DNA of 64,000 nt from Planktotalea arctica (GTDB lineage: Bacteria > Pseudomonadota > Alphaproteobacteria > Rhodobacterales > Rhodobacteraceae): NCBI RefSeq assembly GCF_002105285.1, contig NZ_MUHR01000011.1, positions 186,001-250,000 of the forward strand. Reading direction: 5' to 3'. The position numbers and the translations under genes are program-made. Below, in pieces: positions 45,186 through 54,642 of the stretch (position 1 is the first letter of the stretch; every line of letters begins with the position of its first letter). The notes below the pieces were generated by a model, which did no database searches, was not told the DNA's origin, and saw only the letters and a program-made list of their open reading frames with translations.

Positions 45186-46469
45186 ATGACCGACAGCGAT
45201 ACGGGAACGCAAGATATGACCTACCATCCGAAATCCGATTTCATTGCCGTGATGATGGAGCGTGGCTTTTTGGCCGATTGCACCGACTATCAAGGTCTCG
45301 ACGATGCGGCCCTGAAAGGCGGCATGCCCGGCTATATCGGTTTTGATGCGACGGCGAAATCCTTGCACGTCGGCTCGCTGATCCAGATCATGATGCTGCG
45401 CTGGCTGCAAAAGACCGGCGGCAAGCCGATCACCTTGATGGGCGGCGGAACGACCAAAGTGGGCGATCCAAGTTTTCGCGCGGATGAGCGTCCGCTCCTG
45501 ACGCCTGCGCAGATCGACGATAACATCGCTGGCATTAAGAAAGTGTTTAGCGCCTACCTGACCTACGGCGATGGACACACGGATGCGTTAATGATCAACA
45601 ACGCTGAATGGCTCGACGGCCTCAACTACCTCGATTTCCTGCGCGACATTGGCAAGCATTTCTCGGTTAACCGGATGCTCGCCTTCGAGAGCGTGAAATC
45701 GCGGCTGGATCGCGAGCAATCCCTGAGCTTTCTCGAGTTCAACTACATGATCTTGCAGGCCTATGACTTCATGGAGCTGAACAATCGCTATGGCTGCATG
45801 TTGCAGATGGGCGGCTCGGATCAATGGGGCAACATTGTTAACGGGATCGACCTTACACGCCGCGTGATCGATCATCAGGTGTTCGGTCTGACCTCGCCTT
45901 TGCTCACCACATCTGACGGCAAAAAGATGGGTAAAAGCGCGGATGGGGCGGTTTGGCTGAACCCTGACATGCGCAGTCCTTACGAGTTCTGGCAGTTCTG
46001 GCGCAACACCACCGATGCGGATGTGGGGCGTTTCCTCAAACTTTATACCGAGATGCCCGTGGATGAATGCGCGCGTCTTGGCGCGCTGGCAGGTTCGGAA
46101 ATCAACGAGGCGAAAGTGATCCTCGCCAATGAAATCACCGGCCTTTTGCACGGTGCAGAGGCGGCTCAAACGGCCGAAGCCACGTCGCGCGAAGTGTTCG
46201 AGAAGGGCGGCGTTGGCGATGATCTGCCGACGCTCGAAATCACCCGCGAGGAACTGGGAGAGGGTCTGTCCATCGTGCAAGCGATCGTGCGCGCAGGGTT
46301 GGCCAAGTCCGGCAAGGACGCGAAACGCCTGATTTCAGAGAACGGCGCGCGCATGGACGATGCACCGCTCGTTGATGCAGGCCTCATGCTCGACGCCGCC
46401 GCGCTCTCCTCGCCCATCAAACTCAGCGCAGGCAAGAAACGCCACGCGCTTATCGTGTTGAAAGGATAG
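45186..46469 (+). CDS. tyrS: Tyrosyl-tRNA synthetase
   Basis: 427 residues, class I synthetase. Tyr-binding and HIGH-like segment [22 protein letters not shown], then [20 protein letters not shown], the KMSKS equivalent [17 protein letters not shown], and a C-terminal S4-like tail (about 355-427). An alternative start at 45216 (MTYHPKSDF) would remove 10 unconserved residues and give a more typical length of about 417. The downstream gene begins 3 bp after its stop. Confidence 0.97.
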   Translation: MTDSDTGTQDMTYHPKSDFIAVMMERGFLADCTDYQGLDDAALKGGMPGYIGFDATAKSLHVGSLIQIMMLRWLQKTGGKPITLMGGGTTKVGDPSFRADERPLLTPAQIDDNIAGIKKVFSAYLTYGDGHTDALMINNAEWLDGLNYLDFLRDIGKHFSVNRMLAFESVKSRLDREQSLSFLEFNYMILQAYDFMELNNRYGCMLQMGGSDQWGNIVNGIDLTRRVIDHQVFGLTSPLLTTSDGKKMGKSADGAVWLNPDMRSPYEFWQFWRNTTDADVGRFLKLYTEMPVDECARLGALAGSEINEAKVILANEITGLLHGAEAAQTAEATSREVFEKGGVGDDLPTLEITREELGEGLSIVQAIVRAGLAKSGKDAKRLISENGARMDDAPLVDAGLMLDAAALSSPIKLSAGKKRHALIVLKG

Positions 46470-46472
46470 ACC

Positions 46473-47312
46473 ATGCTGCGCGCCGCAACCGCCTTGCTGC
46501 TCACCGCCACGCCACTTATGGCGCAGAACGTTTACGGCAGCGCGACGCTGTCCTTCGGCCAAGGCGACACTGTTGGCGCACCTGTCGGCATTCAGGGCGC
46601 TGAGGGCACGCTGGCCAACACCCGCGCTGATCTCAGTTTCGGCCGCCTCGCTGCCAATGGCCTCTACCTGCAAGCCGATCTCGGCCTTGGTGCCAGTGAC
46701 AACGCCAACTCAGCGCCTAACACCGCCAATACGTCCAATAGCCTGATCCTGCGCGCAGGCCGCGCGGCGGATCGGTTCAGCTACGGTGCGTTTCTTGGTG
46801 CGCTGCAATCGGATCACGATAATGATGCCACAGACGATGCCATGCGCGTGCTCGCGGGGATCGAAGGGTCTTGGTCCCTGAATGAGCGCTGGGATTTCAA
46901 CGGCCACCTCGGCTATCTCGCCGGCGATAGCGGCTCGGACAGCGCCGCGACCGTCACGGATGGTATTTTCACAGGTGTCGGCGTCACATATGCCGCCACG
47001 AGCCGCCTCAACATCGGCACCTCCATCGGCTATCTCAACGCTAAAATGGACGCGCCGCAAAATGTCGTCGAACTCTGGACCCTAGAGCTGCGCGCCGACT
47101 ACCAGATCGTGGCCGTTCCCGGCCTGTCGCTCTTCGCCGCTGCGCAATATGGCGAGAGCCACCAGAAAGAAGTGATCGGCCCCGATGACATCACCGACAC
47201 CACAAGCATCATGGCCGGCATCACCTATCGTTTTGGTGCCAAACGCCCCAAGACAACAAACCTCACCTATCTTGAACCATTCCTCGCCAACACAGGCGGT
47301 ATCCTGGAATAG
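46473..47312 (+). CDS. Outer-membrane beta-barrel candidate, unknown
   Basis: 279 residues with a signal peptide (MLRAATALLLTATPLMAQ) and then alternating aromatic/hydrophobic strands rich in Gly, Asn and Asp, for example NVYGSATLSFGQGD, ADLSFGRLAANGLYLQADLG, FSYGAFLGALQSDH, WDFNGHLGYLAGDSG and FTGVGVTYAATSRLNIG. No membrane helix is seen. The last strand region IMAGITYRFG is barrel-like, but the chain continues 24 residues to GGILE, so it does not end in the classic terminal Phe. Porin-like or surface protein; role unknown. Co-transcribed with tyrS. Confidence 0.65.
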   Translation: MLRAATALLLTATPLMAQNVYGSATLSFGQGDTVGAPVGIQGAEGTLANTRADLSFGRLAANGLYLQADLGLGASDNANSAPNTANTSNSLILRAGRAADRFSYGAFLGALQSDHDNDATDDAMRVLAGIEGSWSLNERWDFNGHLGYLAGDSGSDSAATVTDGIFTGVGVTYAATSRLNIGTSIGYLNAKMDAPQNVVELWTLELRADYQIVAVPGLSLFAAAQYGESHQKEVIGPDDITDTTSIMAGITYRFGAKRPKTTNLTYLEPFLANTGGILE

Positions 47313-47313
47313 G

Positions 47314-47378
47314 CTTCATCTTCCCAAATAAACTTCGGGGGAGTCTCGGCCTGCCGAGACGGGGGCTGGCCCCCCGTC
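47314..47378 (+). repeat. Intergenic hairpin repeat, copy 5
   Basis: CTTCATCTTCCCAAATAAAC then TTCGGGGG, matching copy 2 at 6970 almost base for base. Two hairpins follow: GTCTCGG-CCTG-CCGAGAC (47343-47360) and ACGGGGG-CTGG-CCCCCCGT. Located between the convergent barrel and DUF3179 genes. Confidence 0.8.
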
Positions 47379-47382
47379 CCGA

Positions 47383-48360
47383 CTACTCCCCGAGCATCCA
47401 ATCCCCCTCGGGCCAGAACGCGTGAAACGCGAAAGCGAACATCACGTCGTGCGGCAAATCATTACCAGCCTGATCGCGCACGCGCACCGTGCCCACGTCG
47501 CGCCCCTTGCCGATCTGCGGCGCATCCAGCGCAGAAGCCTGCCCTGCGGCCCAGCTTAACGTTATGCCATTTTCCGTGACCTGCTCCAATGTCGCCAAAC
47601 GGGTCAAAGGCCATGCGCTCTCCCCCACGCGCACCACGCGCTCCAGCGCGGGGATGCCATGGGGCGGCATTTCGCCATTATAAAGGAAAGGCTTGGTCGA
47701 ACTGTCATAACTCACATAAGGATTGCGCCCGTATCGACGTGGGAAATCAGGCTCCAGCATCACCAAACCATCGGGGTGGCGCGTGCGGTATTCGTCCCAG
47801 CTTTCCATCCATGTGGGCAGTTGCTTGAGCTGCGCACCGAGCAAATCACCTACAATCGCCTCGCCTACCGCCTGCTGCCACCAGCTTTCGGTTTCGCGGT
47901 CAAACATCACCATGTCCGAATTGCGCAGCTTGCCAGACACACCAAACGTCAACGTGCCCTGCGGGATGCGCCGATCAAAGGTGATACCGGAATTGCACAG
48001 CGGGCAGAACGTGACCGCCACGGGCACACCGCCCACCGTATCATTCGCAATCTCGTGCCACGTCAAATAGCGCACGGGATAGGCACGCACGTCGCCATTG
48101 ATATCGACGGTGATCACCGGCTCGCGCCCGCCGATCCGCGTCTCCTCCGACGCTTTGCCAAAATCGGGGTTGTTCAGCGCAGGAATGCCATCCTTGGGCG
48201 GGCCACCCGACATGATCTCGATCCAGCTGCTCACTGAGGTCTGCTCGAAATTCGTCTTCGGCCATTCGAACTTCCAGAAATTCGGATCAGCCGAAGCGCT
48301 GCTCACGGCCAAACTCAGACCCAGTGTCTGAGCCAGTACCAGAAAAATACGGTTGAACAT
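47383..48360 (-). CDS. DUF3179 domain-containing secreted protein
   Basis: 325 residues from the ATG at 48360, with signal peptide MFNRIFLVLAQTLGLSLAVSSASA. The mature part follows the DUF3179 pattern: GIPALNNPDFGKASE, DDINGDVRAYPVRYLTWHEIANDTVGGVPVAVTFCPLCNSGITFDRRI (the CPLCNSG motif) and SDMVMFDRETESWWQQAVGEAIVGDL. Cysteines in CPLC could bind metal or form a disulfide. Function unknown. The ribosome binding site (GGAGGG) is locked in a hairpin just before the start, see 48361-48397. Confidence 0.9.
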   Translation of the reverse strand: MFNRIFLVLAQTLGLSLAVSSASADPNFWKFEWPKTNFEQTSVSSWIEIMSGGPPKDGIPALNNPDFGKASEETRIGGREPVITVDINGDVRAYPVRYLTWHEIANDTVGGVPVAVTFCPLCNSGITFDRRIPQGTLTFGVSGKLRNSDMVMFDRETESWWQQAVGEAIVGDLLGAQLKQLPTWMESWDEYRTRHPDGLVMLEPDFPRRYGRNPYVSYDSSTKPFLYNGEMPPHGIPALERVVRVGESAWPLTRLATLEQVTENGITLSWAAGQASALDAPQIGKGRDVGTVRVRDQAGNDLPHDVMFAFAFHAFWPEGDWMLGE

Positions 48361-48397
48361 GAAAACACCCTCCAAGCGATTGCAAGGAGGGTGCTTC
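48361..48397 (-). promoter_or_regulatory. Hairpin that sequesters the DUF3179 ribosome binding site
   Basis: On the minus strand CACCCTCC (48393-48386) pairs perfectly with GGAGGGTG (48373-48366) across a 12-nt loop. The stem can extend outward by four pairs (two A-U, two G-U) to the base next to the ATG. The right arm is the Shine-Dalgarno sequence of the DUF3179 gene. Because TTTT follows, it could instead, or also, act as a terminator for the upstream cyclophilin gene. Confidence 0.7.
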
Positions 48398-48444
48398 AAA
48401 ACTGCGCACGTGCATAGCCCTGCACACGGCATTGTCAGATAGTG

Positions 48445-48993
48445 TCACTCGGTGACGGTGACTGTCTTCATCACGTCAGGCTGGCCGATCACTGCGCCGT
48501 TGGCGCCTTTGCCCAGCTTGATCGCATCCACCACATCCATACCGCCCGTGACGCGGCCAACGACCGTGTATTGACCGTTCAGATGGGTCGCGGGTGCAAA
48601 CATGATAAAGAACTGGCTATTGGCACTGTCAGGATTGGAAGACCGCGCCATGCCAAGAACGCCGCGCTCGAAGGCTTCGTCGTTGAATTCCGCTTTAAGG
48701 TCAGGCTTGGAAGAGCCGCCCATCCCTGCGCGGCGCATATCGCCGCCCATCTTGCCAAATTCCACATCGCCCGTTTGCGCCATAAAACCGTCGATGACAC
48801 GGTGGAACACCACGCCGTCATAAGCACCCATGCTTGCAAGCTCGGTGATGCGCGCAACGTGCTTGGGCGCGACGTTTTCCAGCAGATCAATCGTGATCAC
48901 GCCGTTCGCGCCCTCGCCTTGCACTTCGATTTGCAACCCTGTGGCCAGCGCAGGGCTGGCCATCAAGGCAAAGATCGCTGCCAGCTTACGCAT
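48445..48993 (-). CDS. Periplasmic cyclophilin-type peptidyl-prolyl isomerase
   Basis: 182 residues. A signal peptide ([17 protein letters not shown]) is followed by a cyclophilin domain: [52 protein letters not shown], then [41 protein letters not shown]. Catalytic Arg ([14 protein letters not shown]) and Phe (SQFFI) are present. It overlaps the upstream cyclophilin gene by 8 bp; the pair are paralogues, this one exported and the other not. Confidence 0.95.
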   Translation of the reverse strand: MRKLAAIFALMASPALATGLQIEVQGEGANGVITIDLLENVAPKHVARITELASMGAYDGVVFHRVIDGFMAQTGDVEFGKMGGDMRRAGMGGSSKPDLKAEFNDEAFERGVLGMARSSNPDSANSQFFIMFAPATHLNGQYTVVGRVTGGMDVVDAIKLGKGANGAVIGQPDVMKTVTVTE

Positions 48994-49492
48994 CGGCGGC
49001 GACTTTCACAGAGACCATGCGGTCAGGCGCAACCGGCGGCTCGCCGCGCGTGATACCATCGACCAGCTCCATGCCGGACGTGACGCGGCCATAGACCGTG
49101 TATTGCTTGTTCAGGAAGTGGTTGTCGGAGAAGTTGATAAAGAACTGGCTGTTCGCACTGTCGGGGTTTTGCGAGCGCGCCGCGCCGATCGTGCCGCGAT
49201 CATGGGGAATACCAGAGAACTCCGCCTTGACGTCCGGCATGTCGGAGCCGCCTGTGCCCGCCGCGTGGATGTTGAAATCTTTTTCCATGTTGCCGTTGGC
49301 CACATCGCCCGTTTGCGCCATGAAACCGTCGATCACACGGTGAAAACACACGTTGTCATAGGCACCAGAGCGCACCAGCGTCTTCATGCGCTCGCAGTGC
49401 AGCGGCGCGATATCTGGCAGAAGTTCAATCGTCACTGTGCCGTCTTTCAGCTCAAGCAGGATCGTGTTTTCGAGATCTTTTGTATCGGCCAT
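48986..49492 (-). CDS. Cytoplasmic cyclophilin-type peptidyl-prolyl isomerase
   Basis: 168 residues from the ATG at 49492 ([30 protein letters not shown]), no signal peptide. Cyclophilin motifs: [60 protein letters not shown]. It is closest to the exported paralogue encoded immediately downstream, with an 8-bp gene overlap. A longer open frame upstream is not conserved. It diverges from pgk, as in other Rhodobacterales. Confidence 0.95.
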   Translation of the reverse strand: MADTKDLENTILLELKDGTVTIELLPDIAPLHCERMKTLVRSGAYDNVCFHRVIDGFMAQTGDVANGNMEKDFNIHAAGTGGSDMPDVKAEFSGIPHDRGTIGAARSQNPDSANSQFFINFSDNHFLNKQYTVYGRVTSGMELVDGITRGEPPVAPDRMVSVKVAADA

Positions 49493-49620
49493 GGGGCGCT
49501 CCTTTATATTCGTTGGGGGAGTATCTAAGGTGCAAAGCCCAGATTGCCAAGGCAAGCATTGACGATAGCCCCCGCGCGCGGCAAAGACAGGCGCATCAAT
49601 ACGCGCACTTGAGGAGAAAT

Positions 49621-50814
49621 ATGATGACTTGGACGACACTGGATCAAATGGACCTCAAGGGCAAACGCGTGCTGACGCGCGTCGATATCAACGTGCCGAT
49701 GGAAAACGGCGTGGTCACGGATGCCACGCGCATCGCGCGCATCGTGCCCACGGTGAAGGATATTCTTGCCGCTGGCGGAATGCCGATCCTGCTGGCGCAT
49801 TTTGGCCGACCCAAGGGCACGCGCGTACCCGAAATGAGCCTGCAACACCTTGTTCCGGCGCTAGAAGCCGCCTTTGACTGCGACGTGATCTTCGCCGCCG
49901 ATTGCATTGGCGCGGGCGCAGAAGCTGCTGTCGGCGCGCTGCAAGCAGGCCGTGTCCTGCTGCTGGAAAACACCCGTTTTCATCCGCAAGAACCTGCGAA
50001 TGATTCCGCCTTTGCCGCAGCAATGGCGCGCCTTGGCGATATCTATTGCAACGATGCGTTCTCCGCCGCGCACCGCGCCCATGCGAGCACCGAAGGCCTT
50101 GCGCGCCTTCTGCCCTCTTGCGCGGGTCGCCTCATGCAGCAGGAACTCAGCGCTTTGGAAGCGGCCCTTGGAACACCAAAGCGCCCTGTCGTCGCAGTCG
50201 TGGGCGGCGCGAAAGTCTCCACCAAGCTCGAATTGCTCAGCAATCTGGTGGAAAAAGTCGATCATCTGGTGATTGGCGGCGGCATGGCCAACACCTTTCT
50301 TGCAGCGCAAGGCATCGATGTGGGCAAATCGCTAGCAGAGCATGAAATGAGCGCAACAGCGCTTGAGATCATCGCCAAGGCGAAAGCAGCGGGCTGCGAG
50401 ATTGTTCTGCCCTCGGATGTGGTCGTCGCGCGTGAATTCAAAGCGGGCGCCGCAAGCGAAACCGTTGCCGCAGACGCCTGCCCTGCAGACGCGATGATCC
50501 TCGATGCGGGCCCCGATACGGTTGCGCGCATCAAAGCCATCCTCGACAGCGCGAAAACGCTGATCTGGAACGGCCCGCTTGGCGCGTTCGAAATTGAACC
50601 CTTCGACATGGCGACCAACGCCGCTGCCGCCTATGCCGCCGATTTGTCCGCCAAGGGCGCGCTGGTTTCCGTGGCTGGCGGCGGTGACACCGTTGCGGCC
50701 CTTAACCAAGCGGGCGCAGCAGAGAGGTTCACCTATATTTCCACCGCGGGCGGCGCATTCCTTGAGTGGATGGAAGGCAAGACATTGCCCGGCGTGGCGG
50801 CGCTCAGCGCTTAA
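49621..50814 (+). CDS. pgk: Phosphoglycerate kinase
   Basis: 397 residues from the ATG at 49621 ([30 protein letters not shown]); a second ATG follows at once. Segments: [59 protein letters not shown], and [13 protein letters not shown] near the C-terminus, the ATP-binding Gly-rich region. Complete. TTGAGGAGAAAT gives a strong ribosome binding site. No TTAGCG-type site was seen upstream, unlike eno, fba and zwf. Confidence 0.98.
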   Translation: MMTWTTLDQMDLKGKRVLTRVDINVPMENGVVTDATRIARIVPTVKDILAAGGMPILLAHFGRPKGTRVPEMSLQHLVPALEAAFDCDVIFAADCIGAGAEAAVGALQAGRVLLLENTRFHPQEPANDSAFAAAMARLGDIYCNDAFSAAHRAHASTEGLARLLPSCAGRLMQQELSALEAALGTPKRPVVAVVGGAKVSTKLELLSNLVEKVDHLVIGGGMANTFLAAQGIDVGKSLAEHEMSATALEIIAKAKAAGCEIVLPSDVVVAREFKAGAASETVAADACPADAMILDAGPDTVARIKAILDSAKTLIWNGPLGAFEIEPFDMATNAAAAYAADLSAKGALVSVAGGGDTVAALNQAGAAERFTYISTAGGAFLEWMEGKTLPGVAALSA

Positions 50815-50892
50815 GTCGGGTATCCCTGCCTTGCGCGACAAGCGAATCGCTGTACCCTGAGCGTGATTTTATCAGCCTCGGGATTTTTTCAG

Positions 50893-52488
50893 ATGTCCGT
50901 TTTACGCAAATGCCTTCACTCTACCGCTCTTACCTGCGCCCTCGCCCTGCCGCTACATGCACAAGATACGCCAGCGCCAGAAATCCCCGTCACCCTATGG
51001 GATGCCTTTTCGGTCGAGAACTTACTGGGTATGATCGTGCAGAGTTTCATGCCCACGCTGCGCGTGCTGGCCGATGTGCGCTATGCGCAGATCGACGTGG
51101 ACCCGGTGCGCAACCGCATTGCGCTGGTGGGCGTCGATATCCGCCCCTACCTGCCCTACGTTGACGGCGATGCCTGCGCGATCACTGCCGATGCCATCGT
51201 TTTGAGCGGACAGCCGATTGATCGCCAGCAAGGCTATGCGCTGGCCTTGTCCCTTGAAGGCGCAAGCGTTGATTTCGACTGCCTTCCTAATGAGGCACGC
51301 CCTGTGGTCGGTATGCTCGGCGTTGAAAACATCCGCCTTGATCGCGCAACGGTAAATGTGAACTACGATTTCGCCTCCGGCGGCGCGATGATCCATTTTG
51401 GCGCGGACCTTGATAATCTAGCCTCGCTCAGCGGCTCGGCAGATCTCGATTACATCAGTTACCGCATGGATTTCGAGACTGAAGAAGTTATGCCAGCGGC
51501 GCATGTGAACCATGTGCAACTGACGCTTGAAGATCGCGGGCTTTATGCGGCAGGCGCGCGCATGGCCCCTCCCGGTATGCTCGACCCGGCGGCACTGGAG
51601 CAGATCATCCCCGGTGCATTGCGCGATATGTTTGGCGAAATGAACGGGATTGAGGCGCGCGAGCTTAGCACAGAGCAACAGGCCTTCATCACGCAAGCCG
51701 TGCAAGTGGCGCAGGCCTTTGTGGTGAATCCTACACAAATCGTACTAGAAACCGGCGCGGCGCAAACCCCTGTCCGCCTTGGCGAGGGCGATCTGGAGGA
51801 TCCCAAAGCGATGTTCTCTAAACTCGCCCCGCGCATTGGCACTACGCCAGCGGCCATCACAGCCGGTATCACCTCGACCGATCTGAAGCAGGCGATTGAC
51901 GGTCTGCTGCCTACAAGCCGCAATCTTGAAGTGGGCCGCGCGCTCCTCAGCGGCATCGGCGCGCCGCGCAACACCACGCTGGGCCTGCGCCTGCTTGATC
52001 CTTTGGCAAAAGAGGGCAATCCGGTTGCCACCTCGCTCATGGCAGAGGCGATGCAAGAGATGAACCCGCCCGTCGCCTACCGCCTCGCTCTGCACGCCGC
52101 CTCCAAGGGGCAACCGCAAAGCCTGAGCCTGCTTAACGGTCTGGAGGACGGCCTCACCCTCGCGCAGATGCTTGAAGTACAAGACGATATGCTAGGCGGC
52201 GGCGGGCCTGTGGCCTCTGACTTTGCCTCCATTGGCGATATCCGGCGCGCGGCGCGCGGGCATCTTCTTGGCACCACGCGCATCCGCTCGTATCGTGCAG
52301 CCTATTACTGGGCCTCTGTCGGGGCGGCGGCGGGCGATGTCGCCTCTGCGACGATCCGCGACGAGATTGACACGATCATGCGTCTTCGCGGCGCCAGCAC
52401 TGCATGGAGCGAGGTGCAGACCAGCCTCGAGAACGGCGTTTTGCGCGATTGGGTGGGGCGCGATTTGCCCGGCGCGTTGCAAGAGTAG
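50893..52488 (+). CDS. Large secreted protein, unrecognised
   Basis: 531 residues from the ATG at 50893 (MSVLRKCLHSTALTCALALPLHAQ, a signal peptide). An in-frame ATG at 50863 is less likely because it hides the signal. The N-terminal half is beta-rich with paired hydrophobic strands (for example IALVGVDIRPYLPYVDGDACAITADAIVLSG and RATVNVNYDFASGGAMIHFGADLDNLASL). The C-terminal half (about 350-510) is helical with Sel1/TPR-like repeats, for example LGLRLLDPLAKEGNPVATSLMAEAMQE and AYRLALHAASKGQPQSLSLLNG. No enzyme motif is seen. Between pgk and fba. Function unknown. Confidence 0.7.
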   Translation: MSVLRKCLHSTALTCALALPLHAQDTPAPEIPVTLWDAFSVENLLGMIVQSFMPTLRVLADVRYAQIDVDPVRNRIALVGVDIRPYLPYVDGDACAITADAIVLSGQPIDRQQGYALALSLEGASVDFDCLPNEARPVVGMLGVENIRLDRATVNVNYDFASGGAMIHFGADLDNLASLSGSADLDYISYRMDFETEEVMPAAHVNHVQLTLEDRGLYAAGARMAPPGMLDPAALEQIIPGALRDMFGEMNGIEARELSTEQQAFITQAVQVAQAFVVNPTQIVLETGAAQTPVRLGEGDLEDPKAMFSKLAPRIGTTPAAITAGITSTDLKQAIDGLLPTSRNLEVGRALLSGIGAPRNTTLGLRLLDPLAKEGNPVATSLMAEAMQEMNPPVAYRLALHAASKGQPQSLSLLNGLEDGLTLAQMLEVQDDMLGGGGPVASDFASIGDIRRAARGHLLGTTRIRSYRAAYYWASVGAAAGDVASATIRDEIDTIMRLRGASTAWSEVQTSLENGVLRDWVGRDLPGALQE

Positions 52489-52506
52489 CGCCGCGACATT
52501 AAAGCT

Positions 52507-52546
52507 GCCCGCCTGTTAGCGCGACCATGATTGCGCGCAGGCGGGC
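52507..52546. promoter_or_regulatory. Inverted repeat and LacI-type site upstream of fba
   Basis: GCCCGCCTG (52507-52515) and CAGGCGGGC (52538-52546) form perfect 9-bp arms around 22 bases. The left arm overlaps CTGTTAGCGCGACC (52513-52526), which matches the zwf operator at 11 of 14 bases. The site is 68 nt before the fba ATG. The repeat could be an RNA hairpin in the leader or a DNA-binding palindrome. Confidence 0.45.
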
Positions 52547-52594
52547 GCTGGCCTAAACCCTGAGCAACATGAATTCGCAGTAAAGGGTGATCCA

Positions 52595-53488
52595 ATGACA
52601 AATCCGCAAATGGCCGACAAAATCCGTGCAGGCCAAGGCTTTATCGCAGCATTGGATCAATCGGGAGGCTCTACGCCCAAGGCGTTGAAGCTCTATGGCA
52701 TCGAGCAAAGCGCCTATAGCTCTGACGCTGAAATGTTCGACATGATCCACGCCATGCGCGCGCGCATCGTCTCCTCGCCCGCCTTTACCGGCGAGCGGGT
52801 CGTCGGCGCGATCCTGTTCGAGATGACCATGGACCGCGAAATCGACGGCAAACCCTCGGCAAAGGCACTTTGGGAGGACAATGGCGTCGTGCCCTTCCTC
52901 AAGATCGACAAGGGCCTTGAGGAGATCGAGCATGGCGTGCAGCTTTTGAAGCCCATTCCCGGTCTTGAGGCCCTGCTCGCCCGCGCGGTGCAAAACGGCA
53001 TCTTTGGCACCAAGGAGCGCTCGGTCGTACAGGCGGCGAATGCACGCGGTATCCGCGCGTTGGTGCAGCAGCAATTCCAGCTTGGCAATCAGGTGCTTGC
53101 GGCGGGCCTCGTGCCGATCATCGAGCCAGAGGTGACGATTTCGATCACCGACAAGGCCGAAGCAGAACAGATGCTCTTGGAAGAACTCACCGCTGCGCTC
53201 GACACAGTCCCTGCAGGCCAGCAAGTAATGCTGAAACTGACCCTGCCCGAAACTGCGAACCAGTATAAATCGCTGGTCGATGATCCGCGCGTGATGAAAG
53301 TCGTCGCGCTCTCGGGTGGTTATTCGCGCGAAGAGGCGAACGCGCGTCTGTCCAAGAACACCGGCATGATCGCCAGCTTTTCGCGCGCCTTGACCGAAGG
53401 GCTTTCGGCCCAGCAATCAGGTGCAGAGTTCGATGCCACGCTTGATGCGACCATCGCAGAAATCCACGCGGCCTCTATCGCAGGTTAA
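52595..53488 (+). CDS. Class I fructose-bisphosphate aldolase
   Basis: 297 residues of the short class I aldolase family. Opening ADKIRAGQGFIAALDQSGGSTPKALKLYGI, then FEMTMDREIDGKPSAKALWED, VVPFLKIDKGLEEIEHGVQLLKPIPG, and GLVPIIEPEVTISI. The Schiff-base Lys is probably in MLKLTLPETANQYKSL, with the phosphate-binding SGGYSREEAN after it. Forms or cleaves fructose-1,6-bisphosphate. Good AAAGGGTG ribosome binding site. Its 3' end overlaps lpxB by 4 bp on the opposite strand. Confidence 0.92.
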   Translation: MTNPQMADKIRAGQGFIAALDQSGGSTPKALKLYGIEQSAYSSDAEMFDMIHAMRARIVSSPAFTGERVVGAILFEMTMDREIDGKPSAKALWEDNGVVPFLKIDKGLEEIEHGVQLLKPIPGLEALLARAVQNGIFGTKERSVVQAANARGIRALVQQQFQLGNQVLAAGLVPIIEPEVTISITDKAEAEQMLLEELTAALDTVPAGQQVMLKLTLPETANQYKSLVDDPRVMKVVALSGGYSREEANARLSKNTGMIASFSRALTEGLSAQQSGAEFDATLDATIAEIHAASIAG

Positions 53489-54639
53489 TGCCTGGGATGA
53501 GCGGCGCTTAAACCGTCCAGTACCGCGCGTGCGGCGCGCAGGCCCGGCGCATCGCCACCCTGCCCAAGCCGCTGCATCGTGAGCGCCATCGCCTCTGCCT
53601 GTCCACTCGGGTTGTTGATCAAAGCCAGCAGCGCGTCCGCGATCCGGTCTGGCACGCAATCTGCGCCAATAAATTCAGGCACCGCGCGGGTTTCGGAGAC
53701 AAGATTGACCAGCGTGACTGTATCCACTTTGAGCATGCGCCCGATCACCTGACGAGAGAGCCAGTTCATATCGTAGGCGATCACCATGGGCGTGCCTGCG
53801 GCAGCGAGTTCGAGCGACACGGTGCCCGACGCCGCCAGCGCCACATCCGCCGCCTTGAACGCCGCGCGTTTTTGCGCCTTATCCTCGGAGCGGATGACCA
53901 GCGGCTCTAGGGACCAACTTTTGACTGCCTCGCGCACCAAATGCTCCACGGGCGCAGCTGCGGGGATCACCACCCGTAAATCGGGGCGGGCTTGCAATGC
54001 CGGGGCCAAGGCCTCGCCAAAGACGGGTGCGAGCCGGCTGACTTCGCCGCGGCGCGATCCGGGCAGCACCAGCGCCAGTGGCGCACCGCCTATCCCGTGC
54101 TCTAAGCGAAACGCCTGCGCGTCCTTTGCGCTGGCTTGCGGGTCCGTCACGACGGGGTGGCCGACGAAATCGCAGCGCATGCCGGCGGCTTCCATATAGG
54201 GCGGCTCGAAAGGCAAAAGCGCAAGCACCTGATCGATGTGACGCGCCATTTTTACAGCGCGCCCCGACCGCCACGCCCAGACCGTCGGCGCAACATAATG
54301 CACACAGCGCACATGGCTTTGCGCCTTGACCAGCTTGGCGACGCGCAGGGAAAATTCGGGCAAATCGATGGTGATCAACACATCGGGGTTTGCGCCGATA
54401 ATCGTCTCTGCGGTCTGTGATATGCGCCGTTTCAAATGGCGGTATTGCGAGAGGATTTCAGAGATGCCCATGATCGAAATCTCTTCCATAGGAAAGCGGC
54501 TTTTTAACCCTGCCTCGATCATACGCGCGCCGCCGATGCCATCAAAACGCACATCGGGCAGCAGCGTTTGCAAGCCCTCCATCAGGGCCGCGCCCAGTTT
54601 GTCGCCCGAAGGCTCGCCTGCGATAATGAAGACGCGCAT
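53485..54639 (-). CDS. lpxB: Lipid-A-disaccharide synthase
   Basis: 384 residues, GT19 family. It joins UDP-2,3-diacyl-GlcN to lipid X at the membrane. Visible: IIAGEPSGDKLGAALMEGL, FDGIGGARMIEAGL, ISIMGISEILSQYRHLKRRI, HYVAPTVWAWRSGRAVKMARHIDQVLALLPFEPPYM and VLPGSRRGEVSRLAPVF. Complete, last gene of the lipid A cluster, 3 bp after lpxI. Confidence 0.97.
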   Translation of the reverse strand: MRVFIIAGEPSGDKLGAALMEGLQTLLPDVRFDGIGGARMIEAGLKSRFPMEEISIMGISEILSQYRHLKRRISQTAETIIGANPDVLITIDLPEFSLRVAKLVKAQSHVRCVHYVAPTVWAWRSGRAVKMARHIDQVLALLPFEPPYMEAAGMRCDFVGHPVVTDPQASAKDAQAFRLEHGIGGAPLALVLPGSRRGEVSRLAPVFGEALAPALQARPDLRVVIPAAAPVEHLVREAVKSWSLEPLVIRSEDKAQKRAAFKAADVALAASGTVSLELAAAGTPMVIAYDMNWLSRQVIGRMLKVDTVTLVNLVSETRAVPEFIGADCVPDRIADALLALINNPSGQAEAMALTMQRLGQGGDAPGLRAARAVLDGLSAAHPRH

Positions 54640-54642
54640 CGT

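Noticed and set aside
44046-45578. 510-codon version of anmK
   Set aside because: The N-terminal 142 codons are antisense to tyrS; the conserved start with a good ribosome binding site is at 45152.
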